Below the pieces are notes generated by a model that was not told the origin of the DNA, did no database searches, and worked only from the letters and a program-made list of their open reading frames with translations. This document shows positions 16,738 through 24,688 of a DNA stretch of 64,000 nt, piece by piece. Made by a program: the position numbers and the translations under genes. This DNA is from Anaerosporobacter mobilis DSM 15930 (GTDB taxonomy: Bacteria > Bacillota > Clostridia > Lachnospirales > Lachnospiraceae), in assembly GCF_900142955.1 (NCBI RefSeq), contig NZ_FRCP01000025.1:1-64000 (forward strand), read 5' to 3'. Each line of letters starts with the position of its first letter. Position 1 is the first letter of the stretch.

Positions 16738-17559
16738 CTATGAATCAATTTCTGATAACGCCTTAAATGTATACCCCATCTCTTCCCATTTAGTTAATAG
16801 TTCATCTAAAATCTCTCCATTGGTCTTTGAGGTGCTATGTAATAACACAATGGCACCGGAGTGGATTCTCTTTAATAATTTATTAAATGCTTCTTCCTTC
16901 GTAGGCTGAGCATCCACATTCCAATCTACATATGCTAAACTCCAAAAGAAGGTCTTGTATCCCATCTCTTTTGCCATCTGCAGATTACTTACACTGTATT
17001 TTCCTTGTGGTGGACGATAGAATTTAGCTAACTTTTGACCAGTTATTTCTTCATATAATTTCTCTACATCAACCATCTCTTTCTCAAATACCGATTTGTC
17101 AGAGATTGCTCCCATGTCCCTATGATGATAGGTATGATTTCCAACCGTGTGGCCTTCTGCTACCATACGTTTCACTATATCCGGAGCCGTCTCAAGAAAA
17201 TGTCCTACCACAAAGAAGGTTGCTGAAACATTGTGTTTCTTTAAAGCATCAAGAATTGGCGCTGTGTTGCCATTCTCATATCCACAGTCAAATGTAAGAT
17301 AGATTACTTTCTCTGCATTATTACCCATAAAATATGTATCGTATTTCTTCAATTCATCTGTAGATGCATTGCCTGTCGGTGGTTGACCTTCCGTTGAGAA
17401 TCCTAGTCCCCAGTTCTCACTTCCAGCTTGAACGGATTGATGTTTACTGCTCCATGTACTAACAACTTTTCCTGCACCTGCTCCTACAAAATACAGCGCA
17501 ACATAAACAATAGCAAGCACAATAAGAGGTTTATAATTTCTCTTCACACCAAAAACCAT
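16738..17559 (-). CDS. pdaA: PdaA-like polysaccharide deacetylase
   Basis: 273 residues. One membrane segment at 11-30 anchors it, with the catalytic domain outside. The NodB deacetylase motifs are present: TFDCGYENG (Asp91 as base or metal ligand), NHTYHH at 141-146, RPPQGKYS and a final LLHS. The NWGLGF and GQPPTGN stretch before the domain is typical of PdaA, which makes muramic delta-lactam in spore cortex. Sporulation control is expected from the family, but I found no clear sigma-G promoter. GGAAAGG is only three bases from the ATG. A hairpin lies just upstream. Confidence 0.85.
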   Translation of the reverse strand: MVFGVKRNYKPLIVLAIVYVALYFVGAGAGKVVSTWSSKHQSVQAGSENWGLGFSTEGQPPTGNASTDELKKYDTYFMGNNAEKVIYLTFDCGYENGNTAPILDALKKHNVSATFFVVGHFLETAPDIVKRMVAEGHTVGNHTYHHRDMGAISDKSVFEKEMVDVEKLYEEITGQKLAKFYRPPQGKYSVSNLQMAKEMGYKTFFWSLAYVDWNVDAQPTKEEAFNKLLKRIHSGAIVLLHSTSKTNGEILDELLTKWEEMGYTFKALSEIDS

Positions 17560-17568
17560 GCCCTTTCC

Positions 17569-17600
17569 ATAGTAGTGTCAAACATCTTTCACACTACTAT
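17569..17600. repeat. Inverted repeat upstream of the deacetylase gene
   Basis: ATAGTAGTGT (17569-17578) and ACACTACTAT (17591-17600) are perfect inverse copies separated by 12 bases, ending ten bases before the start codon. It could be an operator or a leader hairpin that exposes or hides the ribosome site. Confidence 0.6.
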
Positions 17601-17700
17601 CTATAAAATGTCTTTTTATAAATATATTAAATTCTTCTGCGAATATACTTATATATGCAAATTAATTTATTATATGACAAGTTATTGGTGTTCATCAAAC

Positions 17701-18267
17701 CTACAATCCTATATGTAAATAATAATCCTCACGAAGTAATCCATACCAGGCAGCATCACAAATCCCCTGATTGTTATAATCGGATTGATGTAATGTTCCT
17801 TCATACAATAACCCACACTTTTCCATAACCTTACCAGAGTAAATATTCCTTGGATCATACCTAGATTCAATTCGATTCACTTTCACTTCGTCCATAAAGA
17901 ATCGAATCACCTCACCGAAAGCCTCCGAAGTTATTCCCCTATTCCACCATTGTCTACCTAGACAATATCCAATATGCACAGATTCTACGTTCTCATCTAA
18001 TCGAACTGCTCCTATACCGCCTATTACTTGCCCTATCTCCTTTAGTTCAATTCCCCAATTATAATTATTTAACTTTTCATACCCATGAATTAATGAATCG
18101 ATATACATTCTAGAAATTTCAGCGGACTTATGTGCAGGCCACATTAGGTATCTTGTGACCTCTTCATCTTTCGACCAATTTTCATACATTGCGTTCACAT
18201 CATCTTCTCTAAACTGACGTAATCGTAGTCTGCTTGTCTCTAGTGTTTTCGTCCCCATATGATCCAT
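17701..18267 (-). CDS. GNAT acetyltransferase, RimJ/RimL type
   Basis: 188 residues. It opens with ETSRLRLRQFREDDV, the usual start of RimJ/RimL-like enzymes, and contains the acetyl-CoA-binding region near LGRQWWNRGITSEAFGEVIRF and the RNIYSGKVMEKCGL helix. Such proteins acetylate protein N-termini, antibiotics or small molecules; no target can be named. AAGGAG is seven bases before the ATG. It is separated from its neighbours and probably monocistronic. Confidence 0.88.
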   Translation of the reverse strand: MDHMGTKTLETSRLRLRQFREDDVNAMYENWSKDEEVTRYLMWPAHKSAEISRMYIDSLIHGYEKLNNYNWGIELKEIGQVIGGIGAVRLDENVESVHIGYCLGRQWWNRGITSEAFGEVIRFFMDEVKVNRIESRYDPRNIYSGKVMEKCGLLYEGTLHQSDYNNQGICDAAWYGLLREDYYLHIGL

Positions 18268-18722
18268 ATACTTTCTCCTTTACCTGAATGAATGAGCGCC
18301 GGTATTCCCTGCAATTCCTTTCGCCCTCGTTATTTCTATCCTACCTTATAACCCAAATCATAATAGTTTTTTTCATTATGATTATACCATTTATTAACAA
18401 TAAATAACATCTTGATTTTCGTATCTTTCTATGATCTGTTATATACTTATTAACTGAGCATCAAAAGCCCTTTTATGTTTTGAATCGTCAATTCGCCAAT
18501 TTATATATCAGTATGTGATGCAAAACATTAGTCCGGTTTGTGAATGTGCAAGTTGACGAAGGCAAGTTTTTTGAATGGGTTTTACACGCGAATCAGTTAT
18601 TAAGCCAAATTATACTTGAGTTCTCCTCGCCTTTCGCTTATATTTAAGGCAGAATCAAACATAGTCACCCGTTACTTAGGCATCTATGATACGATATTTT
18701 TGAATGCAAGAGAGGATAGCTT
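18268..18722. other. Intergenic region holding repeat A copy 2
   Basis: A 455-base gap between divergent genes. Repeat A copy 2 occupies 18447-18603. The flanks should contain the promoters of both genes. I see no other ORF or structure. Confidence 0.5.
18447..18603. repeat. Long palindromic repeat, family A, copy 2 (internally deleted)
   Basis: A 157-bp version of the element at 13950, in reverse orientation. Its first 100 bases follow the right arm of copy 1 (for example TTTATATATCAGTATGTGAT) and its last 70 follow the left arm (GGTTTGTGAATGTGCAA, GAAGGCAAGTTTTTTG). The central 130 bp or so are missing. Both ends keep the TTAxTAACTG sequence. Confidence 0.78.
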
Positions 18723-19904
18723 ATGAGATATATCAATGGTCAAGATTTGATACCTAGAGAATTATTAGATCTTCTTCAAGACTATGTACAAGGAGCGTAT
18801 GTCTATATTCCCAAACGTGAAGACACGAAAAGACGCTGGGGCGAGCAAACGAATTATGTTATGGAATTAAAACATAGAAACAAGCTGATTTATCGAAAAT
18901 ATCTTGAAGGTGTTTCTACGTCCAACTTAATCTCGATCTTTCACTTATCTTCTTCTAGTATTCGTCGAATTATATTACAAGAAAGAAGGACGTGTGATTT
19001 TATGAATAAACAAATCCCCCAATTACTTACTAACTGGAATATCTCGGGTGAAATTTCGCAGATTTATTCAACTGCTTGGGATATCTCTAACCAATATGTT
19101 CTTAAAATCTATGAAGATCTAGGATTACTAAAACGTAATATTACCATGTTACACGCACTACATGATTCAAGTATTCCTGTTGCAAGAATTATCCCTTTAT
19201 CCGATGGTAGAGATTATTTGGAGTACCATGAGTCCTATTACATTCTAATGGATAAGTTACCTGGTAAGAATCTAGTCAACATATCGCAAAAGCCTGCGGA
19301 ACTTTCCTATCAGATGGGTACCGTACTTGGTAGATTACATCTTGCTTTTCAAAGATGTGAAAATCGAATTACATTTTGGAATAACAGCCTTTTAGATGAG
19401 TTAAATGGTTGGATACAAGAATCCTTCCTAAGTAATGGTTGGAATTACATATCTAAGGAAGACTTTGACGATACGGTTCATACTCTAAGCCAGTTATACG
19501 ATGAATTACCAAAACAATTAATACACCGCGATGTACACTTTGGGAATTTCTTATTTGACCAAGGAATATTTTCTGGATATATTGACTTTGACTTGAGTCA
19601 GAGAAACATTAGAATCTTTGATGTCGCATACTTTTTATTAGGGCTTTTAGCCGATAAGGAATTCAATAAGCTTTCTGAACAGAACTGGCTTATTATCGTA
19701 CACGAAACAATTCGTGGTTATGAAGAATATATATCATTGCAAGACTGTGAAAAGAATGCATTCGTGACGGTTATGAAATGCATTGAATTATTATTTGTTG
19801 CATATTTTACAAACGAAAAAGATGCGGCTAATTCCAAGAATGCAGCTGATATCTTTAATTTTGTCAAGACACATCATGAAATGATACTAAACCATTGTAA
19901 ATAA
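18723..19904 (+). CDS. HTH (CD3324-like) and APH-kinase fusion protein
   Basis: 393 residues in two parts. Residues 1-93 resemble the stand-alone CD3324-family proteins of clostridia: MRYINGQDLIPRELL, GAYVYIPKRED, then a short HTH (STSNLISIFHLSSSSIRRII). Residues about 110-393 form an aminoglycoside/choline-kinase-like domain with a lysine in VLKIYE, catalytic HRDVHFGN (Asp270, Asn275) and the DFD metal motif (288-290). An internal ATG at codon 94, about 12 bases after GAAGGA, could also produce the kinase alone. The combination suggests a sensor kinase-regulator or two genes joined by loss of a stop. Substrate unknown. Confidence 0.75.
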   Translation: MRYINGQDLIPRELLDLLQDYVQGAYVYIPKREDTKRRWGEQTNYVMELKHRNKLIYRKYLEGVSTSNLISIFHLSSSSIRRIILQERRTCDFMNKQIPQLLTNWNISGEISQIYSTAWDISNQYVLKIYEDLGLLKRNITMLHALHDSSIPVARIIPLSDGRDYLEYHESYYILMDKLPGKNLVNISQKPAELSYQMGTVLGRLHLAFQRCENRITFWNNSLLDELNGWIQESFLSNGWNYISKEDFDDTVHTLSQLYDELPKQLIHRDVHFGNFLFDQGIFSGYIDFDLSQRNIRIFDVAYFLLGLLADKEFNKLSEQNWLIIVHETIRGYEEYISLQDCEKNAFVTVMKCIELLFVAYFTNEKDAANSKNAADIFNFVKTHHEMILNHCK

Positions 19905-19906
19905 AT

Positions 19907-20190
19907 ATTAAGGTATTCGGGTTTCAAAAGCCTCTCGTAAAACTTGCCTTTGTCAATTTGCACATATAAAACATGACTAATGTTATGCCTAACGTAGTTC
20001 GATGAGCAACGGTATGAAGTCGTTGGCACTTAGACTCTGTATTTTAGTGGCTTATGTACCACTACGAACTTCAGCGGAGTGAGCGCGCGTTGCGAGTGAA
20101 CTACGTTTGGTATAACATATCACACATCTTGTGCAAATTGACGAGACAAAATTTAAAATTAGCTTTTGACACCTGAATCAGTTTTTAATT
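19907..20190. repeat. Long palindromic repeat, family A, copy 3
   Basis: A 284-bp full-length member. Paired arms include TTGTCAATTTGCACA with TGTGCAAATTGACGA, CGTAGTTC (19993-20000) with GAACTACG (20097-20104), GCAACG (20006-20011) with CGTTGC (20088-20093) and TAGTGG with CCACTA around a central loop (20045-20064). The outer ends have diverged more than those of copy 1. It fills the gap between two convergent genes. Confidence 0.8.
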
Positions 20191-20202
20191 ATACAGTTTT
20201 AA

Positions 20203-21147
20203 TTATTCAGTTGATGTTCTATTTCCAATTTTATGGCTTTCAATATTCTCAAATATTTCATTAACAGACATTGGTTTTCTACCTGTTAATGTTTCGAAAT
20301 CATTTGTGCAGTTGTTCATCTGTTCAAGACGAATTGCTCGTCCAAAAGTAACCATACCGTCTGAACAGAATGGGAAATTCTTAGCAGCTTCTGCCCATTT
20401 TCCTTCTGTATTACGCGGTACACCAAGAGAGTCAAAGAATGCATACATCTCATCGTCTGTTATACTATTGTAAGCTACCTTTCTCCCAGTTGTATCACTA
20501 GCAATTTGAAGAAATTCTGAAATAGTAAGTGCTTGTGGTCCACTAATATAGTATATGACATTGTTATCACCAGCACCCGCTGCCACATTAGCAGCCGCTT
20601 CTGCACAATCGTCTCTTGATATAAATGCCATATGACCTTCACCCATATTATTGGATAACACACCATTTGTATTATTGTACGCCTCTTCAAACGCCGAAAC
20701 CATTGCTTCTGCATATTGTGAATCTCTTAAAAATACGTAATTGATGTCCTGTTCTTTTATATATGCTTCTGTATATTTGTGGTCAGTTACCTCATAAGTA
20801 TCACATTCTTCAACACCAGCACCAACGATAGAAGTATAGATTAGTCGTTTAACACCACAAGCCACCGCCGCATCAACTGCGTTCTTATGTGCAGTTTTTC
20901 TTCTCTCTCCGACGAATGGCATAGATATTAATAATAATGTATCCCCTCCTTGAAATGCTTCTTTTAACTGTTCTAGATCACTAAAATCTGCATATCGAAG
21001 CTCTACACCTGTATTCTCATAAGCCTTTAATTTTTCCTTGTTTGGACTTGTGAATATCAACTTATCTGCAGGTACTAATTCTAATATTCTTCTTGCTGCA
21101 TAACCACCAAAGTTACCATCCACACCTGTCATTATTATTTTGCCCAT
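20203..21147 (-). CDS. NmrA-like NAD(P)-binding protein
   Basis: 314 residues. The N-terminal Rossmann motif GVDGNFGG and the atypical short-chain-dehydrogenase layout (YTSIVGAG, HKYTEAYIKEQDINYVFLRDSQY) match the NmrA/QorB/YtfG group. These are quinone reductases or redox-sensing regulators that bind NAD(P). No second catalytic motif allows a firmer call. GAAAGGAG lies before the ATG. The PucR-type gene is divergent and shares its promoter region, so it may regulate this gene. Confidence 0.85.
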   Translation of the reverse strand: MGKIIMTGVDGNFGGYAARRILELVPADKLIFTSPNKEKLKAYENTGVELRYADFSDLEQLKEAFQGGDTLLLISMPFVGERRKTAHKNAVDAAVACGVKRLIYTSIVGAGVEECDTYEVTDHKYTEAYIKEQDINYVFLRDSQYAEAMVSAFEEAYNNTNGVLSNNMGEGHMAFISRDDCAEAAANVAAGAGDNNVIYYISGPQALTISEFLQIASDTTGRKVAYNSITDDEMYAFFDSLGVPRNTEGKWAEAAKNFPFCSDGMVTFGRAIRLEQMNNCTNDFETLTGRKPMSVNEIFENIESHKIGNRTSTE

Positions 21148-21296
21148 ATCTGTTTCTCCTTTCGCATTCCCTTTTTATTAAGTATGTTATTAATTTAACA
21201 TAAGTAGTTTTTAAAAAAAACCATCAAAGAGTTTGATTTTATACTCGTATATACGACAAAATGTGGTATAATCAATCTATAGAAAGGTGGCTATTT

Positions 21297-22766
21297 ATGA
21301 AAGTAACGTATAGTGATCTCTTAGTATCTGATAAGTTATTTAACTTGGATATTCCTGTGGATGAATTACTAGATATACAATATATAACCGCAAACACAAG
21401 TACAACAAACAACCCGTATGAACTTATCTTAAGTAAATGTATGGGGCAGTATATTTTGAGCAATCCGTTATCTACCACCACGAAAAAACCTAGTTTCTCT
21501 TCTACACTCTCGATTAGTGAAATACTTCTATTATTGAATCAAAGGCTTTTGTATCTTCAACATTGGTGTAGTACATTGCAACAATTTGTACTAGAAGAAA
21601 AATCCCTACATGAATTGTTCTATCTTGGTTATGAGGAAATCAAACATCCTCTTATCCTTTTTGATCAGACGTTTAAAATCGTCGAGACAAATGGTACAGA
21701 ACCTCATCAAATTGAGCAATCTTATAGACCAGAAGATATATGGAGTAGTACGAAAGAACACGGTTACATTAGTAAAATATCAAAGGAAGATTTCACAACC
21801 TATCAAGAACTAGAAAAAACAAATTCAACCAATTGGTATTATCATTCAGCTTCTCCAAAACATTATCCTTCCTTTTTGGTCTATAAAATCAAAATAAACA
21901 AAGATATAGGTTTTTACTTACATGTTATGGATCCTACTGGTGAGCTAGAGACTCTGCGTCCATTTATAATAAGCGAATTTGTTAAGTTTCTAACCTTATG
22001 GTTAAAAAGCTCAGCTTTTCTAAAAGAGCATTATACAAATCCTCTACTTTCTAACTTATTGAATAGTACTGTTACTAGAGATGAGTTAATCCACCGAGCT
22101 AACTATCTGAATTGGGATTTATCATTGAAACATAGTATTTGTGTTGTCAGTTCTTCCAACTATCACATTTCCTATAAACAAGAAAAATTTCTTATTTCTG
22201 CCTTCAAACAAGCTGGGATTTTCTTCTCCCATGTAACCTATGAAAACCACTTTCTTGTTTTATTACATTCGCAAGACTTAAATTATTTGAATCAATCCAT
22301 TTTTCCAAAATTATTGAGTTATCTTGAAGATAATAGTTTAAGAATTGGAATAAGTGATGAATTAGAGAATCTATTAGCATTAAAGAAGTATTACACCCAA
22401 GCTCGCAAGGCTTGCTATTATGCTCTATACAATGACAAGCAACTAATTGTTCCTTATGACTCCATAAAATTATATACATTTTACGAGTGCATGAAAGATT
22501 TTGAAAAAGAGCAGGGATTTATACCAAAGTATATTCAAACAATAATTGAATATGATAATATACATAAGACTAGCTATCTGAATACTCTTTTCATTTACTT
22601 TAAAGAAAATAAACAACAAACGTTAGTTGCCAATATTCTTAATATCAATCGTAGTACCCTTTTACATCGACTATCGCGAATTAAAGAATTATTTCATATC
22701 GACCTTGATTGTAACGAGGTTCAGATTACGGTTTTACTTACACAGATAATACGTACAAACTACTAA
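21297..22766 (+). CDS. PucR-family transcriptional regulator
   Basis: 489 residues. The C-terminus has the PucR-type HTH (LFIYFKENKQQTLVANILNINRSTLLHRLSRIKEL), preceded by a degenerate nucleotide-cyclase-like domain (from about 290) with RIGISDELENLLALKKYYTQARKA. The N-terminal 250 residues are a sensor of unknown ligand. I start it at ATG 21297, seven bases after AAAGGTGG, not at the frame opening at 21261. The gene that follows begins 15 bases after its stop and is probably co-transcribed. Confidence 0.85.
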   Translation: MKVTYSDLLVSDKLFNLDIPVDELLDIQYITANTSTTNNPYELILSKCMGQYILSNPLSTTTKKPSFSSTLSISEILLLLNQRLLYLQHWCSTLQQFVLEEKSLHELFYLGYEEIKHPLILFDQTFKIVETNGTEPHQIEQSYRPEDIWSSTKEHGYISKISKEDFTTYQELEKTNSTNWYYHSASPKHYPSFLVYKIKINKDIGFYLHVMDPTGELETLRPFIISEFVKFLTLWLKSSAFLKEHYTNPLLSNLLNSTVTRDELIHRANYLNWDLSLKHSICVVSSSNYHISYKQEKFLISAFKQAGIFFSHVTYENHFLVLLHSQDLNYLNQSIFPKLLSYLEDNSLRIGISDELENLLALKKYYTQARKACYYALYNDKQLIVPYDSIKLYTFYECMKDFEKEQGFIPKYIQTIIEYDNIHKTSYLNTLFIYFKENKQQTLVANILNINRSTLLHRLSRIKELFHIDLDCNEVQITVLLTQIIRTNY

Positions 22767-22780
22767 GCTAAGGAGGCTCT

Positions 22781-23356
22781 ATGCTCGATTTATTCTCATA
22801 CTTTATTATTCCTGTTTACACAATCTTATTAGCTAGGCAAGATAGCCTTTTTGATTCGAATCTATCCACTATTAGTTCAGATATTGCGCACAAAGATGCC
22901 TTTATGCTATGGGCTTTTATGATTGTAGCCTTTATCTATCTGGTTCTTAGCAAGGTGATTTCTAATCATAAATTACGTTATAAGAAACTAGATAATATCC
23001 TGGTAGTCGCTTCCTGTGTGCTCTTATTGTTATCAGCTACAACTCCGTTCCTTCCTGATATATATCCAGTAAAAGCAGACTTACATGTAGTGTTCGCATT
23101 CACCTCTTCAGTCGTTTTGCTTCTAGCTTTTTTACTAATTACTTGGGAACTACGTAGTCTTGATAAAAAACAGTACAATATATACTTTATATTAGTCATT
23201 CTAATAGGTCTCGTATCCTCCATTCTTTTTGTCTCCTTCGGAATGGTTACAGGATTCTTAGAAGTATTCATAACGATAACAGGTACAGTCATGGCGAAAA
23301 CCTTATATGAACGTTCTAAAAAAGTAGCAAGTTGTTCTGTAGAAGTACAATTATAA
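22781..23356 (+). CDS. Uncharacterised five- or six-span membrane protein
   Basis: 191 residues, mostly hydrophobic, with segments around AFMLWAFMIVAFIYLVL, LVVASCVLLLLSATTPFL, VVFAFTSSVVLLLAFLLI, YFILVILIGLVSSILF and FLEVFITITGTVMA. I do not recognise the family; DUF998-like is possible. AAGGAGG precedes the ATG, 15 bases after the PucR-type gene, so the pair forms an operon. Confidence 0.7.
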   Translation: MLDLFSYFIIPVYTILLARQDSLFDSNLSTISSDIAHKDAFMLWAFMIVAFIYLVLSKVISNHKLRYKKLDNILVVASCVLLLLSATTPFLPDIYPVKADLHVVFAFTSSVVLLLAFLLITWELRSLDKKQYNIYFILVILIGLVSSILFVSFGMVTGFLEVFITITGTVMAKTLYERSKKVASCSVEVQL

Positions 23357-23457
23357 CTAAATTATATGTGCTCTTTGCTGTTAAGGCATGGTCTGAATAT
23401 TGTTTCCTCTCTTCTTAAGTGATATACTAAAACCATCTAGCTTAGGAGGATACGAAT

Positions 23458-23505
23458 ATGAAAGATGGGATGCGTAGTCAAGTGATTCTACTTATATCAG
23501 CATAA
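23458..23505 (+). CDS. Possible 15-residue peptide
   Basis: ATG with TAGGAGG seven bases upstream opens a 15-codon frame, MKDGMRSQVILLISA, ending 33 bases before the oxidoreductase gene. The good ribosome site is the only evidence. It may be a leader peptide or the stump of a lost gene. Confidence 0.25.
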   Translation: MKDGMRSQVILLISA

Positions 23506-23538
23506 GAAATAATATAAGAAACAAAGGAGGATTTCATT

Positions 23539-24513
23539 ATGAAAGAATATCGTTGGGCTTCATTAGGCTGTGGAGTAATTGCAAATGAACTTGCTATGGC
23601 AATGCAAAAACAAGGCCGAACTCTATATGCTGTGGGTAACCGAACACATGAGAAGGCCGTAGAATTTGCTAATAAATATGGTATTACTAAAGTATACGAT
23701 GACATTCATGAGATGTTTTACGATGACGAAGTAGATATCATCTACATCTCAACACCTCACAATACCCACATCACATATTTGCTTGAAGCATTAAAAAACG
23801 GAAAACATGTATTATGTGAAAAATCAATTACTCTGAATGCAGATGAACTAAACCTAGCAGTGGAATTAGCAAAACAACATAACGTAGTACTAGCGGAAGC
23901 AATGACCATCTACCATATGCCACTCTACAAAAAACTCTATGACATTGTAAGTAGTAATTCCTTAGGCCCATTACGCTTTATCCAGATGAACTTCGGAAGC
24001 TATAAAGAATACGATATGACAAACCGATTTTTTAATCGTAATCTAGCTGGTGGTTCCTTGTTAGATATCGGCGTATATGCTCTATCTTTTGTGAGATGGT
24101 TTATGTCAGAAAAACCAGATCAAATTGTATCTCAAGTAAGATTCGCACCTACTGGTGTAGACGAACAAGCAGGTATCCTATTAATGAATCCCAAACAAGA
24201 GATGGCTACGGTTTCTTTAAGCCTTCATGCGAAACAACCTAAACGAGGAATGGTTGCATTTGATAAGGGATTTATCGAAATCTATGAATACCCAAGAGCT
24301 AAAAAGGCTGTTATCACCTATACAGAAGATAACCACCAAGAGATTATTGAGATTGGAAAGACGAGGGATGCACTATCTTATGAAATTATAGACATGGAGA
24401 AAACCATTTCCAAGGAATCCGATGAGATGCACTTAGATTATACGATAGATGTTATGGATATCATGACCACCATAAGAAACGATTGGAATATGAAATATCC
24501 TGAAGAAGAATAA
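23539..24513 (+). CDS. Gfo/Idh/MocA-family oxidoreductase
   Basis: 324 residues. An N-terminal Rossmann fold (WASLGCGVIANELAMAM) is followed by the family's conserved ISTPHNTHITYLLEALKNGKHVLCEKS, where the EK pair includes the catalytic lysine. The C-terminal half is the substrate domain, with GGSLLDIGVYALSFVRWF. These enzymes oxidise or reduce sugars, inositols or trans-dihydrodiols with NAD(P). The exact substrate is not visible. AAAGGAGG is placed six to seven bases before the ATG. Confidence 0.9.
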   Translation: MKEYRWASLGCGVIANELAMAMQKQGRTLYAVGNRTHEKAVEFANKYGITKVYDDIHEMFYDDEVDIIYISTPHNTHITYLLEALKNGKHVLCEKSITLNADELNLAVELAKQHNVVLAEAMTIYHMPLYKKLYDIVSSNSLGPLRFIQMNFGSYKEYDMTNRFFNRNLAGGSLLDIGVYALSFVRWFMSEKPDQIVSQVRFAPTGVDEQAGILLMNPKQEMATVSLSLHAKQPKRGMVAFDKGFIEIYEYPRAKKAVITYTEDNHQEIIEIGKTRDALSYEIIDMEKTISKESDEMHLDYTIDVMDIMTTIRNDWNMKYPEEE

Positions 24514-24522
24514 ATCATTCTG

Positions 24523-24552
24523 TTGACATTATACGTCGTATTGTGCTAGAAT
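24523..24552 (+). promoter_or_regulatory. Promoter of the MATE gene leader
   Basis: TTGACA (24523-24528) and TAGAAT (24547-24552) with an 18-base spacer. It gives a leader of about 130 bases before the MATE start codon. Confidence 0.75.
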
Positions 24553-24576
24553 ATCGTAAAATAATTGAATATATCA

Positions 24577-24662
24577 CTGACTTATCCTCTATCGCCGGAT
24601 AGAGGAATAAAGCGTCAGACTTCATATCGTAGGCCCGTGAAGATATGAAGTTTGGCGCTTTT
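24577..24662 (+). promoter_or_regulatory. Attenuator or riboswitch-like leader of the MATE gene
   Basis: The leader contains a perfect 8-bp hairpin (24586-24593 with 24598-24605, loop GCCG) and then a strong terminator hairpin (24609-24628 with 24642-24662, ending in T-rich sequence). CTGAC at 24577-24581 can pair with GTCAG at 24614-24618, enclosing the first hairpin and breaking the terminator. That is the layout of a ligand-controlled attenuator. It does not match a riboswitch class I can name; guanidine and purine types were considered and do not fit. Confidence 0.6.
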
Positions 24663-24688
24663 ATTTTATGTATGGAGGTTTGGTTTCT

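Noticed and set aside
24577..24662. Guanidine or purine riboswitch
   Set aside because: The conserved aptamer words of those classes are not present; only a generic attenuator layout is supported.
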